From Hyphomicrobiales bacterium (GTDB taxonomy: Bacteria; Pseudomonadota; Alphaproteobacteria; Rhizobiales; Beijerinckiaceae), in contig CANGLU010000020.1 in assembly GCA_947455025.1 (NCBI GenBank), positions 1 through 40,334 on the forward strand: a stretch of DNA of 40,334 nt. The letters are read 5' to 3'. Numbering within the stretch: position 1 is the stretch's first letter; each line of letters starts with the position of its first letter. Positions 1-7,809 of this stretch are shown here, one piece after another. Under the pieces are notes generated by a model. That model searched no databases. It was not told where the DNA came from and saw nothing but the letters and a program-made list of their open reading frames with translations. The translations under genes and the position numbers were made by a program.

Positions 1-67
1 CAACCGTGCTACACGTTAAAAACACGTTGCAATTCAAGGGTTTAATACGGTTTGCAGAGTGAAAAAA

Positions 68-143
68 TGGTGGAGCTGAGCGGAATCGAACCGCTGGCCT
101 CCTCATTGCGAACGAGGCGCTCTCCCAACTGAGCTACAGCCCC
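68..143 (-). tRNA. tRNA-Ala (anticodon CGC)
   Basis: Reading the minus strand from 143 to 68 gives a complete 76-nt cloverleaf ending in an encoded CCA. The acceptor stem is GGGGCUG paired with CAGCUCC and contains the G3:U70 wobble pair that is the classic alanine identity element. The D stem is GCUC/GAGC. The anticodon stem closes a UUCGCAA loop, placing CGC at 34-36, which reads GCG codons. The T arm has the UUCGAUU loop. All four stems pair, with only G3:U70 and one G:U in the anticodon stem departing from Watson-Crick pairing. Confidence 0.97.
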
Positions 144-316
144 CCATGGCGATGAGCTTAAACCGCTCTCCATCGGAGGCTGTCCGAATATAAGTTTTTG
201 GACGTTATGGCAAGGTTTTGCACGCCGAGGACAGAGATAACATCCAGAAAAAATTTCCGAACGACCATCGTCAGCCCGAGCATAACGTCCTATATAGGGC
301 GGGTTCAATCCAAAGA

Positions 317-333
317 GGCGAAACTGTTTCGCC
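317..333. promoter_or_regulatory. 17-bp perfect inverted repeat upstream of the DUF1993 gene
   Basis: GGCGAAA-CTG-TTTCGCC is a perfect 7-bp inverted repeat with a 3-nt centre. It ends 22 bp before the chosen ATG at 356 and just before the AAGGAA ribosome-binding site at 341. It could be an operator for a dimeric repressor or a small hairpin in the leader. The sequence alone does not say which protein would bind it. Confidence 0.45.
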
Positions 334-355
334 ATTAAACAAGGAAATTCAACCT

Positions 356-862
356 ATGTCGCTTTCGCTTTACGATCTGTCTGTGCCGGTTTTCACCCAT
401 TCATTAAAGGCGCTCGCAGAGATCCTGAAAAAGGCCGAGGCGCATGCGGATGCCAAGAAGATCGAGCATTCCGTGTTTTTAACGGCGCGGCTCGCACCCG
501 ATATGTTTGCCCTAACCCGGCAAGTGCAATTGGCAACGGATTTTGCGAAAGGCGGCTCGGCCCGCAGCGCTGGCGTTGAAGTGCCAAGCTATGAAGACAA
601 GGAAGTAACGTTTGCTGAATTGCATGCCCGCATCGAAAAGACGATTGCGTTTATCAATGCCATTCCAAAGGATAAATTTGTTGGCGCAGAAGATCGCGAT
701 ATCGTCGTTCCGATGCGTCCTGAGCCAAAGACCTTCAACGCCTTGACCTATTTGCGCCATGGCGCGTTGGCGAACTTCTTTTTCCACACGACCACGACCT
801 ATGACATTCTTCGCCATAATGGCGTTGACGTCGGCAAGCGTGATTTTCTGGGCGTTTATTGA
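356..862 (+). CDS. DUF1993 family protein
   Basis: A 168-aa soluble protein of the DUF1993 family, an uncharacterised group with a DinB-like four-helix fold. The start at 356 is chosen because AAGGAA lies 9 nt upstream and the protein then begins MSLSLYDLSVPVFTHSL, the usual family N-terminus. The frame stays open upstream to 218, but that extension has no family resemblance. The family hallmarks are the N-terminal 'vpvf...L..L..iL.kA' helix and the C-terminal segment with a Tyr/His-rich 'FFFHTTTTYDILRHNG'. No signal peptide or membrane segment is seen. Its function is unknown. DinB-like proteins often bind metal through three histidines, but I cannot assign those confidently here. The next gene starts almost immediately downstream, so the two may be cotranscribed. 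Confidence 0.85.
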   Translation: MSLSLYDLSVPVFTHSLKALAEILKKAEAHADAKKIEHSVFLTARLAPDMFALTRQVQLATDFAKGGSARSAGVEVPSYEDKEVTFAELHARIEKTIAFINAIPKDKFVGAEDRDIVVPMRPEPKTFNALTYLRHGALANFFFHTTTTYDILRHNGVDVGKRDFLGVY

Positions 863-866
863 TCCC

Positions 867-1508
867 GTGTATCGCATCAACGCCTATGCTCGAAGCTTCA
901 TCGTCGCACTCGTTTTCTTGAGTGCGGCGCTACCCATGAGGGAAGCGATGGCCAATACCGAAGAGCCCGAATTCACGCTAGTCAGCAAAGACGATGCGTT
1001 TGAAGTGCGTGATTATGCGCCGATGATCGCGGCTGAAGTATCGGTCGATGGCGAGCGGGACAGCGCTGCCAGTGCCGGGTTTCGCATTTTGGCCGGCTAT
1101 ATATTTGGCGGCAATGCGGGCTCGGCCAAGATCGATATGACAGCGCCAGTCACCCAATCGAAAGGCGACACGATCGCAATGACGGCGCCCGTGACGCAAA
1201 CAGGTGGGGCGGGCGTTTGGACCATCCGTTTTATGATGCCCAAGGGTTATACGCTGCAAACGCTGCCCAAGCCGAATGATGCGCGGATTCGCTTCGTCGA
1301 AATTCCGGGACGGCGTGTAGCGGTATTGCGCTTTTCAGGTCTGTGGAGTGACGGCAATTTGATGTCGCACCGCGAGGAATTGACCGCCCTCCTCAAGGCC
1401 AAACATTTAAAGCCGCAAGGTGAGCCGAGCTTTGCGTTTTATGATCCACCTTGGCAGCCGTTTTTCTGGCGTCGCAACGAAATTATGTGGGATGTGAGCC
1501 GGCATTAA
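867..1508 (+). CDS. SOUL-family heme-binding protein, exported
   Basis: A protein of the SOUL/heme-binding family. The motifs 'EEPEFTLVSKDDAFEVRDYAPMIAAEV', 'NAGSAKIDMTAPVTQSK' and 'IAMTAPVTQ' match the family's repeated 'MTAPV' signature (quoted here in parts). I chose GTG at 867, four bases after the preceding stop, because it yields 213 aa beginning with a good signal peptide. That peptide has basic residues, a hydrophobic core at about residues 11-22, and a cleavage-like Ala-Met-Ala before Asn30. ATG codons at 819 and 801 are alternatives but overlap DUF1993 and add a second hydrophobic stretch. Predicted location is periplasmic. Bacterial homologues bind or sequester heme or tetrapyrroles, with biochemical roles poorly known. 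The gene ends tail-to-tail with the next one, sharing bases of the stop codons. Confidence 0.85.
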   Translation: MYRINAYARSFIVALVFLSAALPMREAMANTEEPEFTLVSKDDAFEVRDYAPMIAAEVSVDGERDSAASAGFRILAGYIFGGNAGSAKIDMTAPVTQSKGDTIAMTAPVTQTGGAGVWTIRFMMPKGYTLQTLPKPNDARIRFVEIPGRRVAVLRFSGLWSDGNLMSHREELTALLKAKHLKPQGEPSFAFYDPPWQPFFWRRNEIMWDVSRH

Positions 1509-1963
1509 GCCGCTATCTCCTCCATCAGATGGTGGGTGATGTCTTTGACCGAATGTTTGGTCAGGTCTTTGTGAATTTCTGCGACAATCAGCTTTGAAAA
1601 TTCGTCCGGCATGATGCGGCGCAGTTCCGCCAGCGTGCGTGGTGGAGCGACGATGACCATTCGTTTCAATTTCTCGCGCTTGGCGAGTTCAACAAGGCCC
1701 GCGATGATGTCATGGGCGAAACGGTCTTCGGCCATTTGATGCCAATCGACCGGTTCGGCGCTGCCGCTGCGCGGCCCGACGCTTGCGAAAACACGGCCCG
1801 GTCGATCGGTGCCTACCTCGTGATTGGGCGGGTTGGATTGGTGAAGGACGGTTTCAACCGTGAGGACGGGCACCAAAGCCGTTCCTTCATTGAATAGAAT
1901 AAGCGCCTTTTTGCCATCGCCAACGACAATATGGGTTCCGGTAGACAGTGCAGCATAGGTCAT
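1505..1963 (-). CDS. Host attachment protein family (baeRF-like)
   Basis: A 152-aa protein of the alphaproteobacterial 'host attachment protein' family (Pfam Host_attach), related to bacterial and archaeal eRF1-like (baeRF) domains. Family features seen are the N-terminal strand 'THIVVGDGKKALILFNEG', the central 'F...I...L..l' segment containing 'MAEDRFAHDIIAGLVELA', and the C-terminal 'IVAPPRTLAELRR.M' followed by 'EIHKDLTKHSVKDI'. The name comes from work on plant attachment in rhizobia; the molecular function is not settled, and the baeRF relationship hints at ribosome or RNA contact. No signal peptide is present, so it is likely cytoplasmic. Its stop overlaps the stop of the SOUL gene on the other strand. 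Confidence 0.85.
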   Translation of the reverse strand: MTYAALSTGTHIVVGDGKKALILFNEGTALVPVLTVETVLHQSNPPNHEVGTDRPGRVFASVGPRSGSAEPVDWHQMAEDRFAHDIIAGLVELAKREKLKRMVIVAPPRTLAELRRIMPDEFSKLIVAEIHKDLTKHSVKDITHHLMEEIAA

Positions 1964-2036
1964 ACGATTTATCCCTGCGTCATGAGTAACGCGGGGTTAA
2001 TGCCGAAAGAGCAACCTCGGTTGCGTGGGGGCTCAG

Positions 2037-2960
2037 TTATTTCGCGTGGCCTGGTCGTGTCGTTGCCAGAGCCACGCCCAAAACCGTGAGGCCGAGGCCG
2101 ATCATTTGGACGAGCTGCATTGTCTCCCCAAAGGCCATCCAGGCTTCAATCGCCACGCTTGGCGGCACGAGATAAATTAAAGCCGCGGCGCGCGAGACGG
2201 CCCCCTCACGGATCAAGAGGAGCAAGAGGCCGATGGCGCCGAGCGACAAAGCAAGCACCGACCAGGCCATGACGGCTATCAGCGGCAGGCCCCAATCGAG
2301 CCGCAGCGGCTCCAAAAGAAGCGCGGCGGGCGTGACAATGATAAACGCGCCGGCATATTGCAGTGCTGTAACCGTTCGCAAATCGCCCTTGGGAATAAAC
2401 CGCTTTTGGTAAAATGTGCCAAACGTAACCGAGACCATAGCGAGCATATTGATGGCCAGAGGGCCCAATGCTTCGGCCAAATGGGCAGGATCAATGACGG
2501 ATAATTTCGGCTCGAGCACGAAAACAATGCCGCAAAAGCCTAAAAAGATGCCCAACCATTGAAGCCGCCCGATGCGCTCGCGCAGGATGAGGGGCGCGAG
2601 AAAGGCGGTTAAAATTGGCTGGATGGCGGCAACGAGGCCTGAAATTCCCGTCGGGACACCGTGGGCGATGGCCCACCACACGCCACCCAAATAAAGCGCA
2701 TGGAGCAAGACGCCTGACGCCATAGCGTGCAAAATGCCGTGACCCTTGGGCCATTCAGCGCGCGAAAACCCGATAATGACGAGCATGGCAACAAAGGCCA
2801 AAGCAAAGCGCGCGGATAAAAAAGTCAGCGGATCGGCGTAATCCGCACCATAGCGTGCCGAAACCCAGCCGGTGGACCAAATGGCCACAAAAAGCGCCGG
2901 TGCCAGGCGAAGAAGCAAAGATGGGGAAGATTTTGACACGGGGAAATATCCGGACGCCAC
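2037..2960 (-). CDS. EamA/DMT-family transporter
   Basis: A roughly 300-aa integral membrane protein with about ten hydrophobic helices arranged as two EamA repeats, the usual drug/metabolite transporter (DMT, RhaT-like) layout. The first repeat carries 'FVAIWSTGWVSARYGADYADPLTFLSARF' (long motif, quoted in part), typical of the family, and the second has 'LIYLVPPSVAIEAWMAFGE' near the end. The longest reading starts at a GTG (2960), and a second in-frame GTG lies 21 bp downstream. Neither has an obvious Shine-Dalgarno sequence, so the start is uncertain. The substrate cannot be inferred: the family exports amino acids, metabolites or drugs. It diverges from asd across a 311-bp gap. Confidence 0.85.
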   Translation of the reverse strand: MASGYFPVSKSSPSLLLRLAPALFVAIWSTGWVSARYGADYADPLTFLSARFALAFVAMLVIIGFSRAEWPKGHGILHAMASGVLLHALYLGGVWWAIAHGVPTGISGLVAAIQPILTAFLAPLILRERIGRLQWLGIFLGFCGIVFVLEPKLSVIDPAHLAEALGPLAINMLAMVSVTFGTFYQKRFIPKGDLRTVTALQYAGAFIIVTPAALLLEPLRLDWGLPLIAVMAWSVLALSLGAIGLLLLLIREGAVSRAAALIYLVPPSVAIEAWMAFGETMQLVQMIGLGLTVLGVALATTRPGHAK

Positions 2961-3271
2961 GATTTGACAGGGTCGTGATAGCGAAGGTTTCCAGAGCGGT
3001 CGAGGGCCAAAGCCAACAAATTATGGCGGCAAAGATTGACAATCCCGCGATATCCGTATTTTTGGGGGAATCCAGCAATTTTCAGATCAGGCCCATGTCC
3101 CTTTCCATTTCGAAAACAGCGAAATCGAAAACGTCAACCGCCCCAAAAGGCGGCAAGACGTTCTGATATGGTCCTCGCTCCGGTCTCTCCCCCCGGCGGG
3201 GATGAGACGAAGGGCCCGATAAACGGGCTCATAAGGGGAGCCAAAGAGCCGTTAAATAAAGGATCACGATA
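2961..3271. other. Intergenic region between the DMT gene and asd (311 bp)
   Basis: This divergent spacer must carry promoters for both flanking genes. A TTGACA hexamer is at 3036-3041 on the plus strand, but I see no convincing -10 at the right distance. CCGCC-CCAAAA-GGCGG at about 3138-3153 is a small hairpin. The last 90 bp is a structured asd leader, annotated separately. Open frames crossing the region have no family resemblance. Confidence 0.6.
3183..3250 (+). promoter_or_regulatory. Structured asd leader with competing hairpins
   Basis: Hairpin A is GUCUC UCCCC (3183-3192) paired with GGGGA (3198-3202) and GAGAC (3204-3208), with one bulged U. Hairpin B is seven pairs, GGGCCCG (3212-3218) with CGGGCUC (3224-3230), around an AUAAA loop. 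The GGCUC at 3226-3230, which is part of hairpin B, can instead pair with GAGCC at 3238-3242 or 3246-3250, so B and the later hairpin are mutually exclusive. The asd Shine-Dalgarno (AAAGGA, 3258-3263) follows directly. This layout suits attenuation or translation control, but it matches no riboswitch class I recognise and has no U-tract. Confidence 0.4.
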
Positions 3272-4309
3272 ATGGGTTTCAAGGTCGCAGTCGTCGGCGC
3301 CACAGGCAATGTGGGTCGTGAAATGCTTTCCATCTTGGCCGAGCGCGCCTTCCCGGCGGACGAGGTTGTGGCGCTTGCCTCCTCACGTAGCTTGGGCACC
3401 GAAGTCTCCTATGGCGACAAGGTGTTGAAGGTTCAAAACCTTGAGCATCATGATTTCTCCAAAACCGATATCTGCTTGATGTCGGCCGGCTCGGAAGTGT
3501 CCAAGACATGGTCGCCCAAAATCGGCGCGATGGGCTGCTTGGTGATCGATAATTCCTCCTGCTGGCGCTATGACGAGCGCGTGCCATTGATTGTGCCAGA
3601 AGTGAATGCGGACGTGCTACCGCGCTTTATGGCTGATGCCAATCGCCTCAACATTATTGCCAATCCGAACTGCTCGACCGCACAGCTCGTGGTGGCTTTG
3701 AAGCCCTTGCATGAAAAGGCGACCATCAAGCGCGTTGTCGTTGCGACCTATCAATCGGTATCAGGTGCCGGCAAAGATGCGATGGATGAACTCTTCAACC
3801 AATCGCGCGCTATCTTTTCAGCCACCGATGTAAAGGTTGAAAAATTTACGAAGCGTATCGCCTTCAACGTGATCCCGCATATCGATGTGTTCCTCGATGA
3901 CGGATACACGAAAGAAGAATGGAAGATGGTGGTCGAGACCAAGAAAATTCTTGATCCAAAAATCAAACTTACCGCAACCTGCGTTCGCGTGCCTGTGTTT
4001 ATCGCGCATTCGGAAGCGGTGAATGTGGAATTTGAAAATCCGATTACGGCGGATGAGGCGCGCGCGATTCTTCGCTCGGCACCCGGTTGCCTTGTCGTCG
4101 ATAAACGCGAGCCGGGTGGATATATCACGCCGCATGAAGCAGCAGGCGAAGATGCAACCTATATCTCGCGCATCCGCGAAGATTCGACGGTTGAAAACGG
4201 CCTCGCCTTCTGGTGCGTGTCGGACAATTTGCGCAAAGGTGCCGCACTGAATGCGATTCAGATTGCGGAAGCGCTGATCAACCGGAAGCTGTTAAAGCCT
4301 AAGGCTTAA
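3272..4309 (+). CDS. asd: Aspartate-semialdehyde dehydrogenase
   Basis: This enzyme reduces L-aspartyl-4-phosphate to L-aspartate-4-semialdehyde with NADPH, the branch point to lysine/diaminopimelate, threonine, methionine and isoleucine. The 345-aa length is normal. The N-terminal Rossmann motif is GATGNVGREM (residues 9-18). The catalytic cysteine is Cys134 in 'ANPNCSTAQ'. The dimerisation/active-site segment near residues 225-260 includes 'TCVRVPVFIAHSEAVNVEF', with the catalytic His. The start has AAAGGA 8 nt upstream. It is transcribed alone on the plus strand toward the carbonic anhydrase/leu genes, with only 11 bp between the converging stops. The structured leader upstream suggests post-transcriptional control. 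Together with dapF further along it belongs to the DAP pathway. Confidence 0.97.
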   Translation: MGFKVAVVGATGNVGREMLSILAERAFPADEVVALASSRSLGTEVSYGDKVLKVQNLEHHDFSKTDICLMSAGSEVSKTWSPKIGAMGCLVIDNSSCWRYDERVPLIVPEVNADVLPRFMADANRLNIIANPNCSTAQLVVALKPLHEKATIKRVVVATYQSVSGAGKDAMDELFNQSRAIFSATDVKVEKFTKRIAFNVIPHIDVFLDDGYTKEEWKMVVETKKILDPKIKLTATCVRVPVFIAHSEAVNVEFENPITADEARAILRSAPGCLVVDKREPGGYITPHEAAGEDATYISRIREDSTVENGLAFWCVSDNLRKGAALNAIQIAEALINRKLLKPKA

Positions 4310-4312
4310 CAA

Positions 4313-4332
4313 GAAGGGGCTTAAACCCCTTC
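4313..4332. terminator. Hairpin in the asd / carbonic anhydrase convergent junction
   Basis: GAAGGGG (4313-4319) pairs with CCCCTTC (4326-4332) around a CTTAAA loop. It lies just after the asd stop and overlaps the stop codon of the converging carbonic anhydrase gene. A second small stem, AAGCC-TAA-GGCTT, sits at about 4295-4307. The position fits a bidirectional terminator, but there is no clear T-tract on either strand, so intrinsic termination is uncertain. Confidence 0.4.
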
Positions 4333-4998
4333 CGCTCGCATCAAGGACACGCGGCCTGGTAAATCTTCCATGGCCGCGTGAAATTCACCCGTTACGGAAT
4401 CGCGAATTTTAAGCGAGCCTGAAAAGACATCGAAATAGGCGCCATGCAGGCCTATTTTACCGCGGCCTGCCAAAATATTCACGCAAGGAAATGTCATTAA
4501 ATTTTCAAGTGTTTTGCCGATCGATGCGAGTGCCAATTTTTCAGCGTAATCGTCAAAGCTGAGCGACCCGCGTGGCCCCATTTCTTTTGCAGCCGGCGTA
4601 ACAAGATTAATCCATTTGCCGATAAAATCACCCGGCGATAGCGGCTGGCTTTCATCATCCGCATAAGCGCGAATGCCGCCGCAGCGGCCGTGCCCTAATA
4701 CAACAATGTGTTTGACGCGCAGGGCTTGCACCGCGAATTCAAGCGCTGCCGACGTGCCGTGATATTCACCGGCCGTTTCATAAGGCGGCACTAAATTGGC
4801 AACATTGCGGACGACAAATAATTCGCCGGGACGCGCATCAAAAATAACTTCGGGTGAGACGCGGCTATCACAGCAGCCGATCACCATGATTTCCGGCTTT
4901 TGGCCGGTCGCTGCGAGCTCTTCAAATCGTTCGCGCTCGCGTGGCAAGCGGCCACTGACGAAGGCGCGATAGCCATTGTGGAGACTTTCAGGAAACAT
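4321..4998 (-). CDS. Beta-class carbonic anhydrase
   Basis: This zinc enzyme interconverts CO2 and bicarbonate in the cytoplasm. The 225-aa length fits the bacterial beta class. The zinc ligands are visible as Cys42 in 'CCDSRV' (the C-x-D-x-R signature: Cys42, Asp44, Arg46) and His103/Cys106 in 'GHGRCGG'. The segment 'PGELFVVRNVANLVPPY' between them is standard. AGGA precedes the ATG by 9 nt. It is the last gene of the minus-strand run leuC-leuD-leuB-dehydratase-carbonic anhydrase, 32 bp after the dehydratase. Bicarbonate supply for carboxylases is a plausible reason for its place in a biosynthetic run, but that is inference. Confidence 0.95.
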   Translation of the reverse strand: MFPESLHNGYRAFVSGRLPRERERFEELAATGQKPEIMVIGCCDSRVSPEVIFDARPGELFVVRNVANLVPPYETAGEYHGTSAALEFAVQALRVKHIVVLGHGRCGGIRAYADDESQPLSPGDFIGKWINLVTPAAKEMGPRGSLSFDDYAEKLALASIGKTLENLMTFPCVNILAGRGKIGLHGAYFDVFSGSLKIRDSVTGEFHAAMEDLPGRVSLMRAEGV

Positions 4999-5030
4999 TG
5001 TCTTGGTCCTTTATCGCAATCGGGGCGGTA

Positions 5031-5966
5031 TCAAAGAATGGTCGTTGGATCAACATTCGCGCCGCATAAGAGTATTCCGACACGCTCGCCTTTTGCTGGC
5101 TTATAGACGCCGGAAAGAAGGGCCGCGAGCGCCGCAGCACCACCCGGTTCGCTCATGATTCGGAAATCGCGCCATAGAATTTTTTGTGCGTTACGGATGG
5201 CGTCGTCGCTAACAAGGGCTACGTGATCGACGGCAGCTTTCGCAATATCAAACGCCATCTGTCCGACACGCTTTGCACCAAGTGAGTCCCCTGCAATCGA
5301 ATTGACTTCGACAGGAACCGGCGCGCCTGCTTCAAGGGCCGCGTGCAAGCATCGTGAACCTTCCGGCTCAACACCGACCACCTTCACGCGATTGTGCCAG
5401 TATGCCGCGATGCCACCAATCAATCCACCACCGCCGCACGCAACAAGAACCGTATCGGGCAATGCGTCATCGGCCTCCCACTCCAACGCAATCGTGCCTT
5501 GGCCTGTAAGGGTGGTGATGGCATCAAACGGATGGATGAGCAGCGACCCGCTTTTTTCGGCATAGGCGTTGCAGGCGGCTTGCGCGTCATCATAGCGCGC
5601 GCCACCAATAACAACCTCTGCGCCGAACGAGCGGATGGCTTCAATTTTAATCGGCGATGAAATTTCAGGTACGAAAATTTTAGCCGTGATACCCAGCTGA
5701 CGGGCAGCGAAAGCAACGGCTGCCCCGTGATTGCCGCCTGATGCTGCGGTAACGCCTGCCTTTGGCAAAGGCGATGACAGCAAACCATTAAAAGCACCGC
5801 GCGATTTAAATGAACCGGCGTGCTGCAAGAATTCGAGCTTAAACAAGATTGTCGCGTCGAGGCCAAACGCATTGGCATTGAGCGGCAAGAGAGGCGTATG
5901 CCGAATATGCGGCGCGATCCGGTGATAGGCTTCCGTGATCGCGTCGCGTGTAATGGGCAATGCCAT
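5031..5966 (-). CDS. PLP-dependent threonine/serine dehydratase, no ACT domain
   Basis: A fold-type II PLP enzyme that deaminates threonine (to 2-oxobutanoate) or serine (to pyruvate); serine racemases share the fold. The Schiff-base lysine is Lys54 in 'GSFKSRGA', the substrate loop is SGGNHG (76-81), and the phosphate-binding glycine loop is 'CGGGGLIGG'. At 311 aa it has only the catalytic domain and lacks the C-terminal ACT-like regulatory domain of biosynthetic IlvA, so feedback inhibition by isoleucine is not expected. It lies 14 bp after leuB in the same orientation, so cotranscription is likely. Supplying 2-oxobutanoate for isoleucine is an attractive but unproven role; serine dehydratase or racemase activity is equally possible. 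Confidence 0.85.
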   Translation of the reverse strand: MALPITRDAITEAYHRIAPHIRHTPLLPLNANAFGLDATILFKLEFLQHAGSFKSRGAFNGLLSSPLPKAGVTAASGGNHGAAVAFAARQLGITAKIFVPEISSPIKIEAIRSFGAEVVIGGARYDDAQAACNAYAEKSGSLLIHPFDAITTLTGQGTIALEWEADDALPDTVLVACGGGGLIGGIAAYWHNRVKVVGVEPEGSRCLHAALEAGAPVPVEVNSIAGDSLGAKRVGQMAFDIAKAAVDHVALVSDDAIRNAQKILWRDFRIMSEPGGAAALAALLSGVYKPAKGERVGILLCGANVDPTTIL

Positions 5967-5980
5967 TCGGTTGTTAATCC

Positions 5981-7093
5981 TTAACCTGCGATTTTTTGCA
6001 ATTGCTTGAGAACCGCTTCGCCCATTTCAGTAGTGCTGACGGCATTTTGTCCGGGCGACGCAATATCCTTCGTGCGTAACCCCTGATCGAGCACATCCGA
6101 GATGGCACGTTCAAGCATATCGGCTTCGTTGGTCATGCCGAAGGAATAGCGCAAGGTCATTGCGAAGGAACCGAACATCGCGATTGGATTGGCCAAGCCT
6201 TTGCCTGCAATATCAGGCGCTGAACCGTGCACGGGTTCATACATGGCTTTGCGCTTGCCGGTCTTCTCATTCGTGGCACCCAAAGCTGCCGATGGCAACA
6301 TGCCGAGCGAACCCGTGAGCATGGCGGCGACATCGGACAGCATATCGCCGAAGAGATTATCGGTGACGATCACGTCGAATTGCTTGGGCCAACGGACCAA
6401 TTGCATACCAAGCGCATCGGCGAGTTGATGCTCGAGCATCACATCCGGATATTCACGTTTGTGAAGTGCGGTGATAACTTCATTCCACAACACGCCCGAG
6501 CGCATGACATTGCGCTTTTCCGACGAGGTTACTTTGTTCTTGCGCTTGCGGGCCATTTCAAACGCGACACGGCCAATGCGCTCGATTTCATGCGTTGTAT
6601 AAACCTGCGTATCAACCGCACGCTTCTCGCCATTCTCAAGCGTGACGATTTCTTTCGGCTCGCCGAAATAAACGCCGCCTGTGAGTTCACGCACGATGAC
6701 GATATCGAGACCTTCAACCAGATCGCGCTTCAAGGAAGACGCATCGGCCAGCGCCGGATAACAAATCGCAGGGCGAAGATTGGCGAAGAGTTCCAACTCT
6801 TTGCGCAGACGCAACAGGCCCGCTTCTGGGCGCGCCTCATACGGCACCTTATCCCATTTAGGGCCACCCACTGCGCCGAACACCACCGCGTCCGATTCAT
6901 GCGCGAGTTTCATCGCTGCATCGGTGATGGCGACCTTATGCGCATCGTATGCGGAACCGCCAACAAGATCGCTTTCGGTTTCGAACGAACCCATGCCGGT
7001 TTTGTTCATCCACGAAATGAGTTTTTGAACTTCTGTCATCACTTCGGGGCCGATACCGTCGCCGGGCAGAAGGAGGAGCTTTTGCGTTGCCAT
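5981..7093 (-). CDS. leuB: 3-Isopropylmalate dehydrogenase
   Basis: This enzyme oxidises and decarboxylates 3-isopropylmalate with NAD+ to 2-oxoisocaproate, the third step of leucine synthesis. The 370-aa protein opens with '[15 protein letters not shown]' (family N-terminus), has '[10 protein letters not shown]' with substrate-binding residues, the metal-binding '[17 protein letters not shown]', and the NAD-binding '[20 protein letters not shown]' near residues 285-304. Length is normal. AGAG sits 8 nt ahead of the ATG. It is 53 bp downstream of leuD and 14 bp upstream of the dehydratase, in an apparent leuC-leuD-leuB operon. Confidence 0.97.
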   Translation of the reverse strand: MATQKLLLLPGDGIGPEVMTEVQKLISWMNKTGMGSFETESDLVGGSAYDAHKVAITDAAMKLAHESDAVVFGAVGGPKWDKVPYEARPEAGLLRLRKELELFANLRPAICYPALADASSLKRDLVEGLDIVIVRELTGGVYFGEPKEIVTLENGEKRAVDTQVYTTHEIERIGRVAFEMARKRKNKVTSSEKRNVMRSGVLWNEVITALHKREYPDVMLEHQLADALGMQLVRWPKQFDVIVTDNLFGDMLSDVAAMLTGSLGMLPSAALGATNEKTGKRKAMYEPVHGSAPDIAGKGLANPIAMFGSFAMTLRYSFGMTNEADMLERAISDVLDQGLRTKDIASPGQNAVSTTEMGEAVLKQLQKIAG

Positions 7094-7146
7094 GGATGAA
7101 CTCTTTTAGAAAACAGGAAAGGGAAGAATGAGAAGAAAGAAAGCGC

Positions 7147-7752
7147 TTAGAGCCAAGGGCGGGATTTAGCAGCCTTTGATTCGTAGCTATCAATCGCCGG
7201 TGCTTTTTCCATCGTCAGGCCGATATCGTCGAGGCCATTGAGCAGAAGATGCTTGCGGAATTCATCCATGTCGAATTTCACAACACCACCATCGGGTCCG
7301 TGAATTTCCTGGGATTGAAGATCAACCGTCATTGTCGCATTTGCACCGCGACGCGCATCTTCCATCAGCTTATCGAGGTCTTCTTGCGAAACCTTGATTG
7401 GCAAGATGCCGTTCTTAAAACAGTTGTTATAAAAAATATCGGCGAAGCTGGTTGAGATCACGCAGCGGATGCCAAAATCAAGCAGTGCCCAAGGTGCATG
7501 CTCACGCGATGAACCGCAGCCGAAATTATCACCCGCGACCAAAATCTCGGCCTTGCGATAGGCTGGCTTGTTGAGGACGAAATCCGGATTTTCCGTACCA
7601 TCTTCGTTAAAGCGCATTTCCGCGAAAAGGCCTGTGCCCAAGCCCGTGCGTTTGATGGTTTTCAGATATTGCTTCGGAATAATCATGTCGGTGTCGACAT
7701 TCATAATGTCGAGAGGAGCGGCTACACCGGTGAGAGTGGTAAAGGGCTGCAT
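7147..7752 (-). CDS. leuD: 3-Isopropylmalate dehydratase small subunit
   Basis: The small (swivelling-domain) subunit of isopropylmalate isomerase, which with LeuC converts 2- to 3-isopropylmalate through a dehydration/rehydration cycle. The 201-aa length is typical. Diagnostic segments are '[19 protein letters not shown]' near residue 20, the catalytic-site '[17 protein letters not shown]', and '[17 protein letters not shown]'. GAGG is 9 nt before the ATG. It lies 57 bp after leuC and 53 bp before leuB on the same strand, so both isomerase subunits should be coexpressed. Confidence 0.97.
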   Translation of the reverse strand: MQPFTTLTGVAAPLDIMNVDTDMIIPKQYLKTIKRTGLGTGLFAEMRFNEDGTENPDFVLNKPAYRKAEILVAGDNFGCGSSREHAPWALLDFGIRCVISTSFADIFYNNCFKNGILPIKVSQEDLDKLMEDARRGANATMTVDLQSQEIHGPDGGVVKFDMDEFRKHLLLNGLDDIGLTMEKAPAIDSYESKAAKSRPWL

Positions 7753-7809
7753 TGTGTTGGCCTCGAATGAGAATAGGTTTTAACGGAAGTCGAAGAGGAA
7801 AAAGGGCGA

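Noticed and set aside
218-355. N-terminal extension of the DUF1993 frame
   Set aside because: It lacks family similarity and crosses the inverted repeat. A good Shine-Dalgarno supports the ATG at 356.
2855-3166. 103-codon plus-strand frame overlapping the DMT gene start and the asd upstream region
   Set aside because: It is mostly antisense to the DMT coding region, is rich in basic residues without a domain, and has no ribosome-binding site.
6227-7099. 290-codon plus-strand open frame opposite leuB
   Set aside because: It is a shadow of leuB in the reverse complement. It has no recognisable domain, and leuB is unmistakable on the other strand.
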